Assembly (NCBI GenBank): GCA_002840685.1
Contig: PHBU01000009.1
Coordinates: 1 to 64,000 of the forward strand
Source of the DNA: Chloroflexi bacterium HGW-Chloroflexi-6
GTDB taxonomy: Bacteria > Chloroflexota > Anaerolineae > Anaerolineales > Villigracilaceae
Length of the DNA: 64,000 nt
Direction: 5' to 3'
Below the pieces are notes generated by a model. The model did no database searches. It was not told the DNA's origin and saw only the letters and a list, made by a program, of their open reading frames with translations. Each line of letters opens with the position of its first letter. Position 1 is the stretch's first letter. The translations under genes were made by a program, and so were the position numbers. Positions 1 through 10,684 of the stretch are shown here, piece after piece.

Positions 1-105
1 CTCCACTTTATCGCCTGCGTCTTGCTCTTTCTTCCCTTTGGCTTGACGTTCGCCCTCACTCCCTGCCTTCCTTAAATTCGGGGTGAGTCATGTTTTTTTT
101 TGTTT
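1..105. other. Left edge, no confident gene
   Basis: This short edge segment lies just beyond the 3' end of mutS. On the minus strand a frame opens at a GTG near position 59 after a purine-rich stretch and runs off the window, so the next gene in the mutS direction could begin here. The piece is too short to identify, and a second minus-strand frame also stays open. A run of T at 92-100 is the only other visible feature. Confidence 0.2.
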
Positions 106-2700
<2,595 letters not shown>

Positions 2701-2748
2701 GCGGGTGATTTTAATGCGAAACGTCAAAAAATAGTGACATTCGTCAGT

Positions 2749-2775
2749 TTGAAATCAGGCACATTGCGATATAAT
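2749..2775 (+). promoter_or_regulatory. Putative promoter of the ABC ATPase gene
   Basis: A perfect -10 box TATAAT (2770-2775) lies 31 bases before the start at 2807, with TTGAAA at 2749-2754 as a possible -35. The spacing of 15 is short, so the -35 is doubtful. A strong AAGGAGG ribosome site follows. Confidence 0.35.
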
Positions 2776-2806
2776 AAAGTCACTATATTCCTAGAAGGAG
2801 GTTGAA

Positions 2807-3907
2807 ATGGCAAGTGTAACTTATGATCATGTTGTCAAGGAATTTGGGAACGTTCGCGCAGTGAACGACCTGAACTTCCGCATCGAAGACAAGGAATTCC
2901 TCGTTTTCGTTGGCCCGTCCGGTTGTGGTAAAACCACCGCTTTGCGTTTGCTCGCAGGGCTGGAGGAAATCACAAGTGGGCAAATTTTAATTGGAGATCG
3001 TGTCGTCAATGACGTACCGCCCAAAGACCGCGACATCGCAATGGTGTTTCAATCCTACGCGTTGTATCCGCACATGTCTGTCTTTGATAACATGGCCTTC
3101 AGCCTCAAGCTCCGCAATACCCCCAAGGACGAAATCAAGAAGCGCGTTCAGGAAGCTGCTGAAATTCTGGGCATCCAGGAACTGCTCGATCGCAAGCCGC
3201 GCCAACTCTCCGGCGGCCAGCGCCAGCGCGTTGCAGTAGGCCGCGCTATCGTCCGCAACCCGAAGGTTTTCCTGTTCGACGAACCGCTCTCGAACCTGGA
3301 TGCCAAACTGCGCGTCCAAACCCGCGCCGAGATCAGCAAGCTGCACCAGCGCTTGCAGACCACCTTCATCTATGTGACCCACGATCAGACCGAAGCCATG
3401 ACCATGGCCTCGCGCATCGCGGTCATCAACAAGGGTGCCCTCCAGCAGTTGGATACCCCCCAGGTGCTCTACGATACCCCCGCCAACATGTTCGTGGCTG
3501 GTTTCATCGGCTCCCCGGCGATGAACTTCTTCCCTGGCACCCTCAAGCGCGCTGACGACAAACTGGTTGTTGACCTGGGCACCGGCGCAGTTGCCATTCC
3601 GGCCCACCTGACCGGCCCCTACGAGAAACTGGTCGGCAAAAAGGTTGTCTTTGGCATTCGCCCTGAGGATGTCTACAACCCCATGTACCTGCCGCCCGCG
3701 ATCCACTCTGAGAAAGTCACCTGCAAGGTGGATGTTATCGAGTTGATGGGTAACGAAATCTTCCTGTACCTGGTCGCCGGCAGCAACAACTTTGTTTCCC
3801 GCATCGATCCGCGCACCAGCTTCAAAGTTGGCGATGAAGTCCAGGTTGCCTTCAACATGGACAAGTTCCACATCTTCGACCCCGAGACCGAACAAGCCAT
3901 TCGCTAG
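2807..3907 (+). CDS. ugpC: Carbohydrate ABC transporter ATPase, UgpC/MalK/MsmK type
   Basis: This is the ATP-hydrolysing subunit of CUT1-type sugar importers. It has Walker A GPSGCGKT at residues 36-43, signature LSGGQ at 134-138, Walker B VFLFDEP soon after, a switch His in YVTHDQTEA, and a C-terminal regulatory TOBE/OB region (FGIRPEDV near 285). The 366 residues match the family. A perfect AAGGAGG lies 6-7 bases before the ATG. No permease or sugar-binding protein gene is adjacent, so it probably serves several importers in trans, as MsmK does in streptococci; that role is inference. The exact symbol is a best guess within UgpC/MalK/MsmX. Confidence 0.9.
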   Translation: MASVTYDHVVKEFGNVRAVNDLNFRIEDKEFLVFVGPSGCGKTTALRLLAGLEEITSGQILIGDRVVNDVPPKDRDIAMVFQSYALYPHMSVFDNMAFSLKLRNTPKDEIKKRVQEAAEILGIQELLDRKPRQLSGGQRQRVAVGRAIVRNPKVFLFDEPLSNLDAKLRVQTRAEISKLHQRLQTTFIYVTHDQTEAMTMASRIAVINKGALQQLDTPQVLYDTPANMFVAGFIGSPAMNFFPGTLKRADDKLVVDLGTGAVAIPAHLTGPYEKLVGKKVVFGIRPEDVYNPMYLPPAIHSEKVTCKVDVIELMGNEIFLYLVAGSNNFVSRIDPRTSFKVGDEVQVAFNMDKFHIFDPETEQAIR

Positions 3908-3933
3908 CTCTCGCACGCTATACCCGTAATCCC

Positions 3934-3985
3934 CGTAGGGGCGTATGTAGGGCGCAACATGTTGCGCCCCTACCGCGCCCCTACG
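3934..3985. repeat. Nested intergenic hairpin repeat
   Basis: Two nested inverted repeats occupy the gap between the ABC ATPase and gpmA. The outer arms are CGTAGGGGCG (3934-3943) and its complement (3976-3985). The inner arms are GTAGGGCGCAAC (3947-3958) against GTTGCGCCCCTAC (3961-3973), nearly complementary. There is no T run, so it looks more like a dispersed palindromic repeat than a classical terminator, although it may attenuate readthrough. Confidence 0.6.
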
Positions 3986-4009
3986 ATTATGTAACAGGAG
4001 AAAAGATCT

Positions 4010-4768
4010 ATGGAAGCAAAATATACTCTCGTGCTGGTGCGCCACGGACAAAGCACATGGAATCTCGAAAACCGTTTCACCGGCTGGACAGATGTCGATC
4101 TGACCGAGCAGGGCATGGCCGAAGCCAAAGAAGGCGGACGCCTGATGAAGGAAGCTGGTTATCAGTTCGATATTGCTTATACTTCCGTGCTGAAACGCGC
4201 CATCAAGACTCTCTGGATCATCCAGGAAGAGATGGGCATTGAATGGCTGCCGGTCGTGCGCGCCTGGCAGTTAAATGAACGCCATTATGGCGCTCTGCAA
4301 GGCTTGAACAAAGCCGAGACCGCCAAAGAATATGGCGACGAGCAGGTCAAGATCTGGCGACGTTCCTACAACGTTCCGCCGCCTGCGCTGGACCTGGACG
4401 ATGAGCGCCATCCGCGCTTTGACCGCCGCTACGCAGGCCTGACCGCCGATGAACAGCCTGCGACCGAATCGCTTGAGATCACCCTCGAGCGGGTGTTGCC
4501 GTTCTGGCACAAAGTTCTGGTTCCGGATATCAAAGCTGGCAAACGTCTGCTGATCGCTGCCCATGGCAACAGCCTGCGTGCGATGGTCAAATACCTCGAC
4601 AACATGTCTGAAGCCGAAATTCTGGAACTCAACATCCCGACCGGTATTCCATTGGTTTACGAACTGGATGAAAACCTGAAGCCGATCAAGCATTACTACC
4701 TGGGTGATCCTGAAGCCGTCGCCGCTGCCGCTGCGGCGGTCGCTGCGCAGGGTTCAGCCAAGAAGTAA
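4010..4768 (+). CDS. gpmA: 2,3-bisphosphoglycerate-dependent phosphoglycerate mutase
   Basis: This enzyme interconverts 3- and 2-phosphoglycerate in glycolysis. The phospho-histidine motif R-H-G-Q-S-T-W-N is at residues 11-18. The family signatures [22 protein letters not shown] and the second catalytic His in [14 protein letters not shown] are all present. At 252 residues the length is typical, ending in an Ala-rich tail rather than conserved sequence. An AGGAG lies about 11 bases before the ATG. Enolase, the next glycolytic step, is at 31792, and a cofactor-independent-type mutase relative is at 43087. Confidence 0.95.
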   Translation: MEAKYTLVLVRHGQSTWNLENRFTGWTDVDLTEQGMAEAKEGGRLMKEAGYQFDIAYTSVLKRAIKTLWIIQEEMGIEWLPVVRAWQLNERHYGALQGLNKAETAKEYGDEQVKIWRRSYNVPPPALDLDDERHPRFDRRYAGLTADEQPATESLEITLERVLPFWHKVLVPDIKAGKRLLIAAHGNSLRAMVKYLDNMSEAEILELNIPTGIPLVYELDENLKPIKHYYLGDPEAVAAAAAAVAAQGSAKK

Positions 4769-4793
4769 TTCGCTGCAAACGAAACGAAGAAAG

Positions 4794-4830
4794 AAGTGCC
4801 AGGGAGCGCGAGTTTCCCTGGCACTTTTAT
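4794..4830 (+). terminator. Rho-independent terminator of gpmA
   Basis: A perfect 12-bp stem AAGTGCCAGGGA / TCCCTGGCACTT with a 9-base loop is followed by TTAT. It lies between gpmA and the next start, which argues against a start for the next gene upstream of it. Confidence 0.8.
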
Positions 4831-4928
4831 TGCCTGTTTCGGCGGCAATTCGCGTTACAATCAGTTCGAATAATCCTGGTTCTTTCATCTTTCTGCGTAT
4901 TTTAACCACTCCACTTTCTTCCACGATC

Positions 4929-7900
4929 ATGCCCCTTCCTGCTGATTTCATCTCCGAACTCAAACGCCATTTCCGTGGCGAAGTGCTGATGGATAGCGCC
5001 TCGCGCATTCTCTACAGCACTGACGCCAGTATCTACCAGATGATGCCACTTGGCGTTGCTGTCCCCCAGACCCAGGATGACCTGATCTGCGCCCTGGAAC
5101 TGGCCGCCAAGTATCGAATTCCGATCGTGCCGCGCGGCGGAGGCTCCTCGCTGGCCGGTCAGGCGGTCGGCCCGGCCTTGGTTCTGGACACGTCTCGTTT
5201 TTTGAACAAGATCATTGAAATTGATCCTGAGGCTGCAACAGCCATTGTTGAGCCGGGAGTTGTCCTGGCGCGCTTGAATGCTGCCGCTGCCCGCCACGGA
5301 TTCCAATTTGGGCCTGATCCGGCTTCCGCCGAGCGGGCCACGATGGGCGGCGTGATCGCCAATAACGCCACCGGCGCGCACTCGATCCTGTACGGCATGT
5401 CTGCTGATCACATCATTTCCGCGGATGTGATCCTCTCCGATGGCAGCCTGGCGAGGTTTGGCGAAGTTGATCCAAATGCTGAATGGAGAACAAAGCCCGA
5501 AGTCGAAGCGCGAATTTTGGAAGCTATTTTCAATATCCGCGACAACAATCAGGAAGAAATCCGCGCCCGCTGGCCGAAAACCTGGCGCAACTCGGCTGGC
5601 TATCGCCTGAACTACCTGCTGCCCTGGTCGCCCGCCACCCCGCCGCAGTGGGGCAGCACCCCTTACCCGCCAATCACCACCCTTCAACCTTCAACCTTCA
5701 ACCTTTCAACCCTGTTGGCCGGCTCCGAAGGCACGCTGGCTATCATCCGTTCGGCCACCGTGCGCCTCGTTCGCAAGCCAGCCCACACCATTTTGGGTGT
5801 ACTCTCTTACGAAAACATTGCTGCCGCCTGTGACGATGTTCCGCGCCTGTTGGCTTTGCAGCCCTCAGCTGTCGAGTTGGTTCCGCAGATGCTGGTACGC
5901 CTCGCCCGCCAGGTGCCGGCCTATGCCGCGCAATTGGCCTGGGTGCGGGGCGACCCGTCCGCGTTGCTGGTGGTCGAGTTTAGCGGCGAAACAGCCGATG
6001 GGTTGCGCGAGCGCGCCCGATCCCTCGGCGCGGATGTGGTGATCGCCGAATCGCGCGAAGAGCAGGCCCGCGTCTGGAACGTTCGCAAGGTTGGCCTGGG
6101 CATTCTCGATTCCGGTCCCGGCCCCAAACGGCCGGTGGCCTTCATCGAAGATTGCGCCATTCCGGTTGAAAATCTGGGTGTGTTCGTGCGCGAACTGGAC
6201 AAAATCCTGGCAGCACATGGCACGATCGGCGCGTACTACGCCCATGCCTCGGCGGGCACGCTCCATGTGCGGCCCCTGCTCGACCTGCGCACAGGTGAGG
6301 GTGTTAAATCCCTGCGCAGCATCGCCGAAGCCACTCTGGCCCTGACCCTGCGGTTGGGTGGGGCCATGTCCAGTGAGCACGGAGACGGCTTGCTGCGTTC
6401 CGAATTTCTCGAAGCGACTTACGGCCCGACACTGGTCGAAGCCATGCGCGCCCTCAAGCAGGCTGCCGACCCGCATAACCTGCTCAACCCCGGCAAGATC
6501 CTCGCTACTCCACCCATGGACAGCCACTTGCGCTATGGCCCGGATTACCGTTCCGAGGGCTGGGCAACGAGTCTCGATTTCAGTGCCCAGGGCGGCCTGA
6601 CCGGGGCCATCGAGCAGTGCAACGGAGCGGGCGTCTGCCGCAAGGATGGGGGCGTGATGTGCCCGTCCTTCCAGGCGACCGGCATCGAAATGTTCAGCAC
6701 CCGCGGCCGCGCCAACCTGATGCGCGCCCTGGCCAGCGCCAGGCCTGAAGCCCCCTCCGAAGCTGAAGTCAAACACGCCCTCGACCTGTGCCTGGCCTGC
6801 AAGGGCTGCAAATCGGAATGCCCGAGTGGCGTCGACATCGCTAAGCTCAAATACGCCTTTCTTGAGCGCTACTATCGCAGCCATCGCCGCCCCCTGCGCG
6901 ACTATCTTTTTGCGTATATCGGGGCTATCGGGGCGCTGGTTGCCGACTTGCGCTTGGGAAGGCCGCTCAATGCCGTCATGGCCGCCCGTTTGGTTCGTAA
7001 AATCATCGATCCGCTTTTTGGAATAAACGAAAAGCGGCCCCTGCCTCGATTCGGACTCTCGCGCCCGCAGCCGATTCGACCCTCGGCCGTTTCCGTTGCG
7101 GACTCCCCCCAGCCCGATTCCCCTGAAACGGTTTTGTTTTTACCCGATGCCTTTACCCGCCACTTCGAGCCGGAGATTGAATCTGCAGCGTTGTCGCTGC
7201 TGGATGCCGCCGGAATCAACCTGATCGAAATCCCGCTTCTTGGGGCTGGCCGGACGTTGATCTCGAAAGGCTTCCTGCCCGAAGCGCGGACTCACCATCT
7301 GAAATTGCTCGACGCCATCCACCGCCTCGACCCGCGTGGGGAGCTGCCCATCCTGGGCATCGAACCATCCGAGCTGTATACGCTCAAAGATGAACTGCGC
7401 GATCTCGTCCCGGCTGAGCGCCGCCCCGAAGCGGTTGCCATCGCCGCCCGGGCCTTTCTGATCGACGAATTTCTTATCCGAAACATTCCTGGCGCTCAAG
7501 CCCAGCGTGTAGCCAATGTATTGACTAATATTTTACCCGTAAAACAACAACCTGACACCGCACGCCTGACACCTGGCACCTCATCGCCTGGCACCATCCT
7601 CCTCCACGGCCATTGCTATCAGAAAGCCCAACCCCCTGCGCCAGACGGATTTCCGGTGGGGCAGGGGGCCACTGCGGCTTTTCTGCGCACGCTCGGCTTT
7701 GAAGTGGAAATCGTCCCCTCCGGCTGCTGCGGCATGGCCGGTGCATTTGGCTACGAAAAGGAACACTACGAGGTCTCGATAGCGGTGGGTGAGTTGGTTC
7801 TGCTGCCCACCGTTAGAAGCGCCAGCCCTGAAACCCAGATCGCCGCTCCCGGCGCTTCCTGCCGCGCCCAGATCGCGGACGGCGCAAATCGCGCTGCCGA

Positions 7901-7934
7901 CCATCCGTTGGTGATTGCGGCGAGGTTATTGTGA
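4929..7934 (+). CDS. FAD-linked oxidase / Fe-S oxidoreductase (YdiJ-like D-2-hydroxyacid dehydrogenase)
   Basis: This is a large one-chain 2-hydroxyacid dehydrogenase of the YdiJ/Dld-II type, expected to oxidise D-lactate or D-2-hydroxyglutarate. Domain order over 1001 residues: FAD-binding (PRGGGSSLAGQAVG near 60), FAD-oxidase C-terminal domain (STEHGDG-like MSSEHGDG near 480), two 4Fe-4S motifs (CNGAGVC...CPS and CLACKGCKSECPSG near 560-635), then a CCG cysteine-rich domain (HGHCYQKA and SGCCGMAG). I chose the ATG at 4929 because the open frame upstream crosses gpmA and its terminator. Two short repeat-like insertions (5683-5711 and 7551-7596) are read in frame. The exact substrate cannot be told from sequence. 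Confidence 0.9.
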   Translation: MPLPADFISELKRHFRGEVLMDSASRILYSTDASIYQMMPLGVAVPQTQDDLICALELAAKYRIPIVPRGGGSSLAGQAVGPALVLDTSRFLNKIIEIDPEAATAIVEPGVVLARLNAAAARHGFQFGPDPASAERATMGGVIANNATGAHSILYGMSADHIISADVILSDGSLARFGEVDPNAEWRTKPEVEARILEAIFNIRDNNQEEIRARWPKTWRNSAGYRLNYLLPWSPATPPQWGSTPYPPITTLQPSTFNLSTLLAGSEGTLAIIRSATVRLVRKPAHTILGVLSYENIAAACDDVPRLLALQPSAVELVPQMLVRLARQVPAYAAQLAWVRGDPSALLVVEFSGETADGLRERARSLGADVVIAESREEQARVWNVRKVGLGILDSGPGPKRPVAFIEDCAIPVENLGVFVRELDKILAAHGTIGAYYAHASAGTLHVRPLLDLRTGEGVKSLRSIAEATLALTLRLGGAMSSEHGDGLLRSEFLEATYGPTLVEAMRALKQAADPHNLLNPGKILATPPMDSHLRYGPDYRSEGWATSLDFSAQGGLTGAIEQCNGAGVCRKDGGVMCPSFQATGIEMFSTRGRANLMRALASARPEAPSEAEVKHALDLCLACKGCKSECPSGVDIAKLKYAFLERYYRSHRRPLRDYLFAYIGAIGALVADLRLGRPLNAVMAARLVRKIIDPLFGINEKRPLPRFGLSRPQPIRPSAVSVADSPQPDSPETVLFLPDAFTRHFEPEIESAALSLLDAAGINLIEIPLLGAGRTLISKGFLPEARTHHLKLLDAIHRLDPRGELPILGIEPSELYTLKDELRDLVPAERRPEAVAIAARAFLIDEFLIRNIPGAQAQRVANVLTNILPVKQQPDTARLTPGTSSPGTILLHGHCYQKAQPPAPDGFPVGQGATAAFLRTLGFEVEIVPSGCCGMAGAFGYEKEHYEVSIAVGELVLLPTVRSASPETQIAAPGASCRAQIADGANRAADHPLVIAARLL
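5683..5711 (+). repeat. Heptameric tandem repeat inside a coding region
   Basis: Three direct copies of TTCAACC are followed by a fourth with an extra T. They are read in frame as a Thr/Asn/Phe/Ser-rich loop just before the conserved LAGSEGTLAII of the FAD-linked oxidase. Confidence 0.65.
7551..7596 (+). repeat. Degenerate CCTGACACC-type repeat inside a coding region
   Basis: Four degenerate copies of a CCTGRCACC unit are read as a Pro/Thr/Gly-rich linker just before the conserved HGHCYQKA motif of the FAD/Fe-S dehydrogenase. It resembles short intergenic repeats that have become part of the gene. Confidence 0.45.
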
Positions 7935-7959
7935 AAATCTTCCACTCAGGTAGATTCGC

Positions 7960-8002
7960 AAAGACAGCTCGGACATTTCAGTCCAGGCTGTCTTTTAATT
8001 TT
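7960..8002 (+). terminator. Rho-independent terminator
   Basis: The stem AAAGACAGC / GCTGTCTTT (7960-7968 and 7987-7995) encloses a second short stem GGAC/GTCC and is followed by a T-rich tail. It ends the dehydrogenase transcript and lies between convergent genes. Confidence 0.7.
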
Positions 8003-8018
8003 ATAAGCCCTGATTGGT

Positions 8019-9332
8019 TTAAGTAGTTAATTCCGCAGTTCGGATTTGGGCTGGCTCTGGCTCATTTGTTTGCGGTAGGGCGTTTTGATAGATGGAGATA
8101 GCCAGCAGGAAGGCGCTGATGAGTTTGAGTTCATCGAGTGCAACGGAGAAAATCCAATTTGATGTGAGGTAGGCCGGGGCTAACAACATAAATTGATAAA
8201 ACTGGGTGACGGCGTGGATGGCCAGGGCCGCCGCGATGGAAATCAGGATGACGTGTTTTTTGCCTGTTTGCGAAGGATTGCGCGACATCCAGATGGGCGC
8301 AAGCAGAGTCAGGATCGACCGGTAAACCAGGATGACGGTGCTAAATATACCCAGGGCCAGGGTCGGATTGGGGTACTGGTTAAAATCTTGCAGCCCCATC
8401 ACGGAGGTCGGGAGAATATATCCGACGAGAATCAGGATGGCGAAGAATCCGTGCCTGCGCGTGAAGAACACCCCAAGGAAGATCAATAGCAGGAACGCGA
8501 TATAAGGGTACAAAGTCCATGCGATGAATGAATTTATCCATTCCCATACCCCTTCACTGTAGTGATAAGTTGAGAGATAGCGCACGAACTGTGCGGCCGA
8601 GGGATACTCCTGCCCAAATCTGGCGAAGACGATCAGTGCGTAAACGCCCAGCCAAACCCAGAAGCTGCGCATCGGTTTTTTCTGGCGAACATACCACCAT
8701 CCGAGCAGCAGGGTAGTTATTGCGAGGGGAATAAGCAGAAGCCACAGGTTTTCGCTAACCTGGCGAGCGGCATTCAGAATCACTTTTAGAATCGGATTGC
8801 CTGAAAAGAGCTTCGGATGCATGGCGATGAATTGATATCCGATCTCTTGCGTGACCCTGAAGAACAGACCCATCGGAATCAACCCCCAGAGCGGGAATCG
8901 ACGGGTAATGACCCAGGCAATGAGTGGAGGAATGATGAGGAAAAACGTTACCCGGTAGGTGACAAAATAGAACCAGGTTTCGCCGGTAATGAGCTGTGCG
9001 ATCTGTCCAGCCAGGTACACCAGTCCGGGTAGCAGGACCAGAAAAACGCCTTTCCAGGGCAGCGGCGCATTCGGGACGGGTTCCATCAGACCCCAGGTGG
9101 CGCGCGGCGAGGTAACATGCTCAAGCAGGGCGGTGTAGCCCAGGTCTGGCAGGGTGCGCAGCCAGAGCAGGAGTATTCCAAATCGCCCCTTTTGTTCATA
9201 GGCATTGCGGCATTGCTCGTTAAAAACCTGCTGCATTGGGGTTGCGTAATCATCACGATGCTCTTTAGGGTAAAGGCTGAGTAGCGCAGCGTAGATTTTG
9301 CGTGAAATTTCAACCCAGGAATTGGTTGTCAT
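8019..9332 (-). CDS. Multi-pass membrane protein of unknown function, in a PadR operon
   Basis: A soluble N-terminal stretch of about 75 residues (LLSLYPKEHRDDYATPM, then a WLRTLPDLGY segment) is followed by about ten hydrophobic membrane spans. The N-terminus resembles the permease-prefix segment often encoded beside PadR regulators, but no ABC permease (FtsX) domain is obvious. The gene starts one base after the padR stop, with a CAGGAG site overlapping the end of padR, so the two are co-transcribed. The PadR operator upstream suggests induction by a membrane-active or phenolic compound; this is inference. Confidence 0.8.
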   Translation of the reverse strand: MTTNSWVEISRKIYAALLSLYPKEHRDDYATPMQQVFNEQCRNAYEQKGRFGILLLWLRTLPDLGYTALLEHVTSPRATWGLMEPVPNAPLPWKGVFLVLLPGLVYLAGQIAQLITGETWFYFVTYRVTFFLIIPPLIAWVITRRFPLWGLIPMGLFFRVTQEIGYQFIAMHPKLFSGNPILKVILNAARQVSENLWLLLIPLAITTLLLGWWYVRQKKPMRSFWVWLGVYALIVFARFGQEYPSAAQFVRYLSTYHYSEGVWEWINSFIAWTLYPYIAFLLLIFLGVFFTRRHGFFAILILVGYILPTSVMGLQDFNQYPNPTLALGIFSTVILVYRSILTLLAPIWMSRNPSQTGKKHVILISIAAALAIHAVTQFYQFMLLAPAYLTSNWIFSVALDELKLISAFLLAISIYQNALPQTNEPEPAQIRTAELTT

Positions 9333-9333
9333 G

Positions 9334-9696
9334 TTACGCTCCTGTTGTCAGGCAAGCCAGAACCTGTTTCTGACGGGCAATCTTGACAGCCTGTTCCAGC
9401 CTTTGGCTTTCCGTGCTCAGAACTTTTTGCCCCATATTGCTCAGTCGGTAATAGCGGCGACGTTCATCGTCGAGGGACGGGTCTGGGCGTTCTTCGGCTT
9501 CCTCGATAAAACCGGCAGTTAGCATGCGCTTGATCGACCCGTATAGTGTACCTGGACCCATTTTGAGTCTGCCGCCTGTCTGGGCTTCCACATCTTTCAT
9601 GATCAAGTAGCCATGTTTTTCGCCATCCGCCAGAGCCAGCAGGATGTGAAAAACGGCCGGTGTGAGCGGTTGCTGTGGTGCGATCTGTTCGGCCAT
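9334..9696 (-). CDS. PadR family transcriptional regulator
   Basis: A 120-residue winged-helix repressor. The PadR hallmarks are present: ILLALADGEKHGYLIMKDV, the recognition helix GPGTLYGSIKRML, the wing with RRYYRLSNMGQKVL, and a short C-terminal helix for dimerisation. An AAAAGGAGGG ribosome site lies just before the ATG. It is the first gene of a two-gene operon with the membrane protein at 8019, a common PadR arrangement. The long palindrome over its own promoter indicates autoregulation. Confidence 0.92.
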   Translation of the reverse strand: MAEQIAPQQPLTPAVFHILLALADGEKHGYLIMKDVEAQTGGRLKMGPGTLYGSIKRMLTAGFIEEAEERPDPSLDDERRRYYRLSNMGQKVLSTESQRLEQAVKIARQKQVLACLTTGA

Positions 9697-9714
9697 TGGA
9701 AACCCTCCTTTTAG

Positions 9715-9758
9715 AATAATATATCCACGATAGATATATCTGTTGTGGATATATTATT
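9715..9758. promoter_or_regulatory. PadR operator palindrome
   Basis: A 44-base inverted repeat has perfect 14-base arms AATAATATATCCAC (9715-9728) and the complement at 9745-9758. At its exact centre sits a second perfect palindrome, AGATATATCT (9732-9741). Twenty of the 22 possible pairs match. It overlaps the -10 box and the presumed transcription start of padR, as expected for an autorepressor site. Confidence 0.85.
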
Positions 9759-9779
9759 CCTTTGCGATTGATTTGTCAA
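9751..9779 (-). promoter_or_regulatory. Promoter of padR and the membrane gene
   Basis: Reading on the minus strand, TTGACA (9779-9774), a 17-base spacer and TAATAT (9756-9751) form a strong sigma-70-type promoter. The -10 box lies inside the operator palindrome. Confidence 0.75.
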
Positions 9780-9857
9780 TACCCATGTGGCACAATTTTA
9801 ATTGCAAGCACTATATAATTACCCCATCGACTTCAATCGGTTTTTGACAGGTGATGG

Positions 9858-10286
9858 ATGGAAATTAATTTGACCGGTCTCTCTGCTGCATTGGCAACCT
9901 TCATCGGAGTCTGGTGGGGGCATGTCGCGGTGCGGAAATTCGAATCGAACCTGACGGACATCCGTCCGGCAATGGGGATTTGTGTCTTGCTGGGTCTTGG
10001 GCTGTGGACGGGTGCGCTGCTGACCGATTCGATGCCCGTTTCAGCGGGGCTGGGCATCCTGGGCATGACGCTGCTTTGGGATGCTTTTGAGTTTTATCGC
10101 CAGGAGAAGCGCATCAAGACCGGTCACGCCCCGGCCAACCCGAACAATCCGCGCCACGCCCGTATTTTGGCGGAGCATTCATCCGCGACGACAGTCGATT
10201 GGCTGGACTGGGACCCGCGTGGGAGGGTATACTCGCCGGAAGAACTGACTAACGACCATAGACGGAAGACCAACGACAAAGGATGA
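9858..10286 (+). CDS. DUF4491-like membrane protein (first of a tandem pair)
   Basis: A 142-residue protein with three hydrophobic segments (LSAALATFIGVWWGHVAV; an IRPAMGICVLLGLGLWTGAL region; AGLGILGMTLLWDAFEFY) and then a conserved-looking QEKRIKTGHAPANPNNPR. The pattern matches small DUF4491 membrane proteins of unknown function as I remember the family. The gene at 10345 has the same layout, so the two are probable paralogues. The last dozen residues (from about ELTNDHRRKTN) are encoded by a degenerate repeat, so the true conserved domain ends earlier. Function unknown. Confidence 0.65.
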   Translation: MEINLTGLSAALATFIGVWWGHVAVRKFESNLTDIRPAMGICVLLGLGLWTGALLTDSMPVSAGLGILGMTLLWDAFEFYRQEKRIKTGHAPANPNNPRHARILAEHSSATTVDWLDWDPRGRVYSPEELTNDHRRKTNDKG

Positions 10287-10332
10287 TGGTTTGGCCTCGG
10301 TCATTGGTCTTTTGTCTTTCGTCCTCCTCGAC
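10243..10332. repeat. Degenerate GACCAA-type repeat with dyad symmetry
   Basis: The left half has copies of an ACGACCA/GACCAACGACAAAG-like unit; the right half (CATTGGTCTTTTGTC and on) is largely its inverse complement. The element spans the end of the first DUF4491 gene and the start region of the second. It supplies the C-terminal residues of one and a false N-terminal extension of the other. Confidence 0.5.
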
Positions 10333-10344
10333 AAGGAATACTTT

Positions 10345-10677
10345 GTGAACTTTTTTGGCATCTGGATCGGGCTATTAACCTGCTGCATCATCGGCCTGGG
10401 GTTTGTCTGGGTCATCCGCGGCGAGCGCTATTTTGGCTATTTGTGGTGGCCGTATGTGATGGGCTTGGGCATTCTGCTGGCGGCCGGCTCGCTTTTTCTC
10501 TCGAACGATTGGGCCTCGGCTTTGCTGGGGGCCTTTGGGGCTTCGCTGGTCTGGGGTTCGACTGAACTCAAAGAGCAGGCTGTGCGCACGGAGTTGGGCT
10601 GGTATCCGTTTCGCGAGAAGAAGATCCTCCCGCCGGGAGCCGAAACGATCAAAAAGTGGCCTGCGCCGCATTTGTAA
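10345..10677 (+). CDS. DUF4491-like membrane protein (second of a tandem pair)
   Basis: From a GTG at 10345 (AAGGA seven bases upstream) the product is 110 residues: NFFGIWIGLLTCCIIGLGFVW, then GERYFGYLWWPYVMGLGILLAAGSLFL, then a third span ending STELKEQAVRTELGWYPF. This agrees with the DUF4491 layout of three spans followed by a charged ELxEQ segment. An in-frame ATG at 10291 gives 18 extra residues that come from the repeat, so I reject that start. It follows its paralogue in the same direction and is convergent with the SpoU gene. Function unknown. Confidence 0.65.
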   Translation: MNFFGIWIGLLTCCIIGLGFVWVIRGERYFGYLWWPYVMGLGILLAAGSLFLSNDWASALLGAFGASLVWGSTELKEQAVRTELGWYPFREKKILPPGAETIKKWPAPHL

Positions 10678-10684
10678 ATCCGGT

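Noticed and set aside
2987..4051. Long minus-strand frame of about 350 codons
   Set aside because: It lies opposite the ABC ATPase gene, its protein resembles no family, and it mirrors the codon bias of the real gene.
4704..4928. N-terminal extension of the FAD/Fe-S dehydrogenase
   Set aside because: The extension overlaps gpmA and crosses its terminator; the encoded residues do not resemble the family start.
5683..5711. Heptamer array as a CRISPR remnant
   Set aside because: The units are only seven bases, contiguous, and inside a gene.
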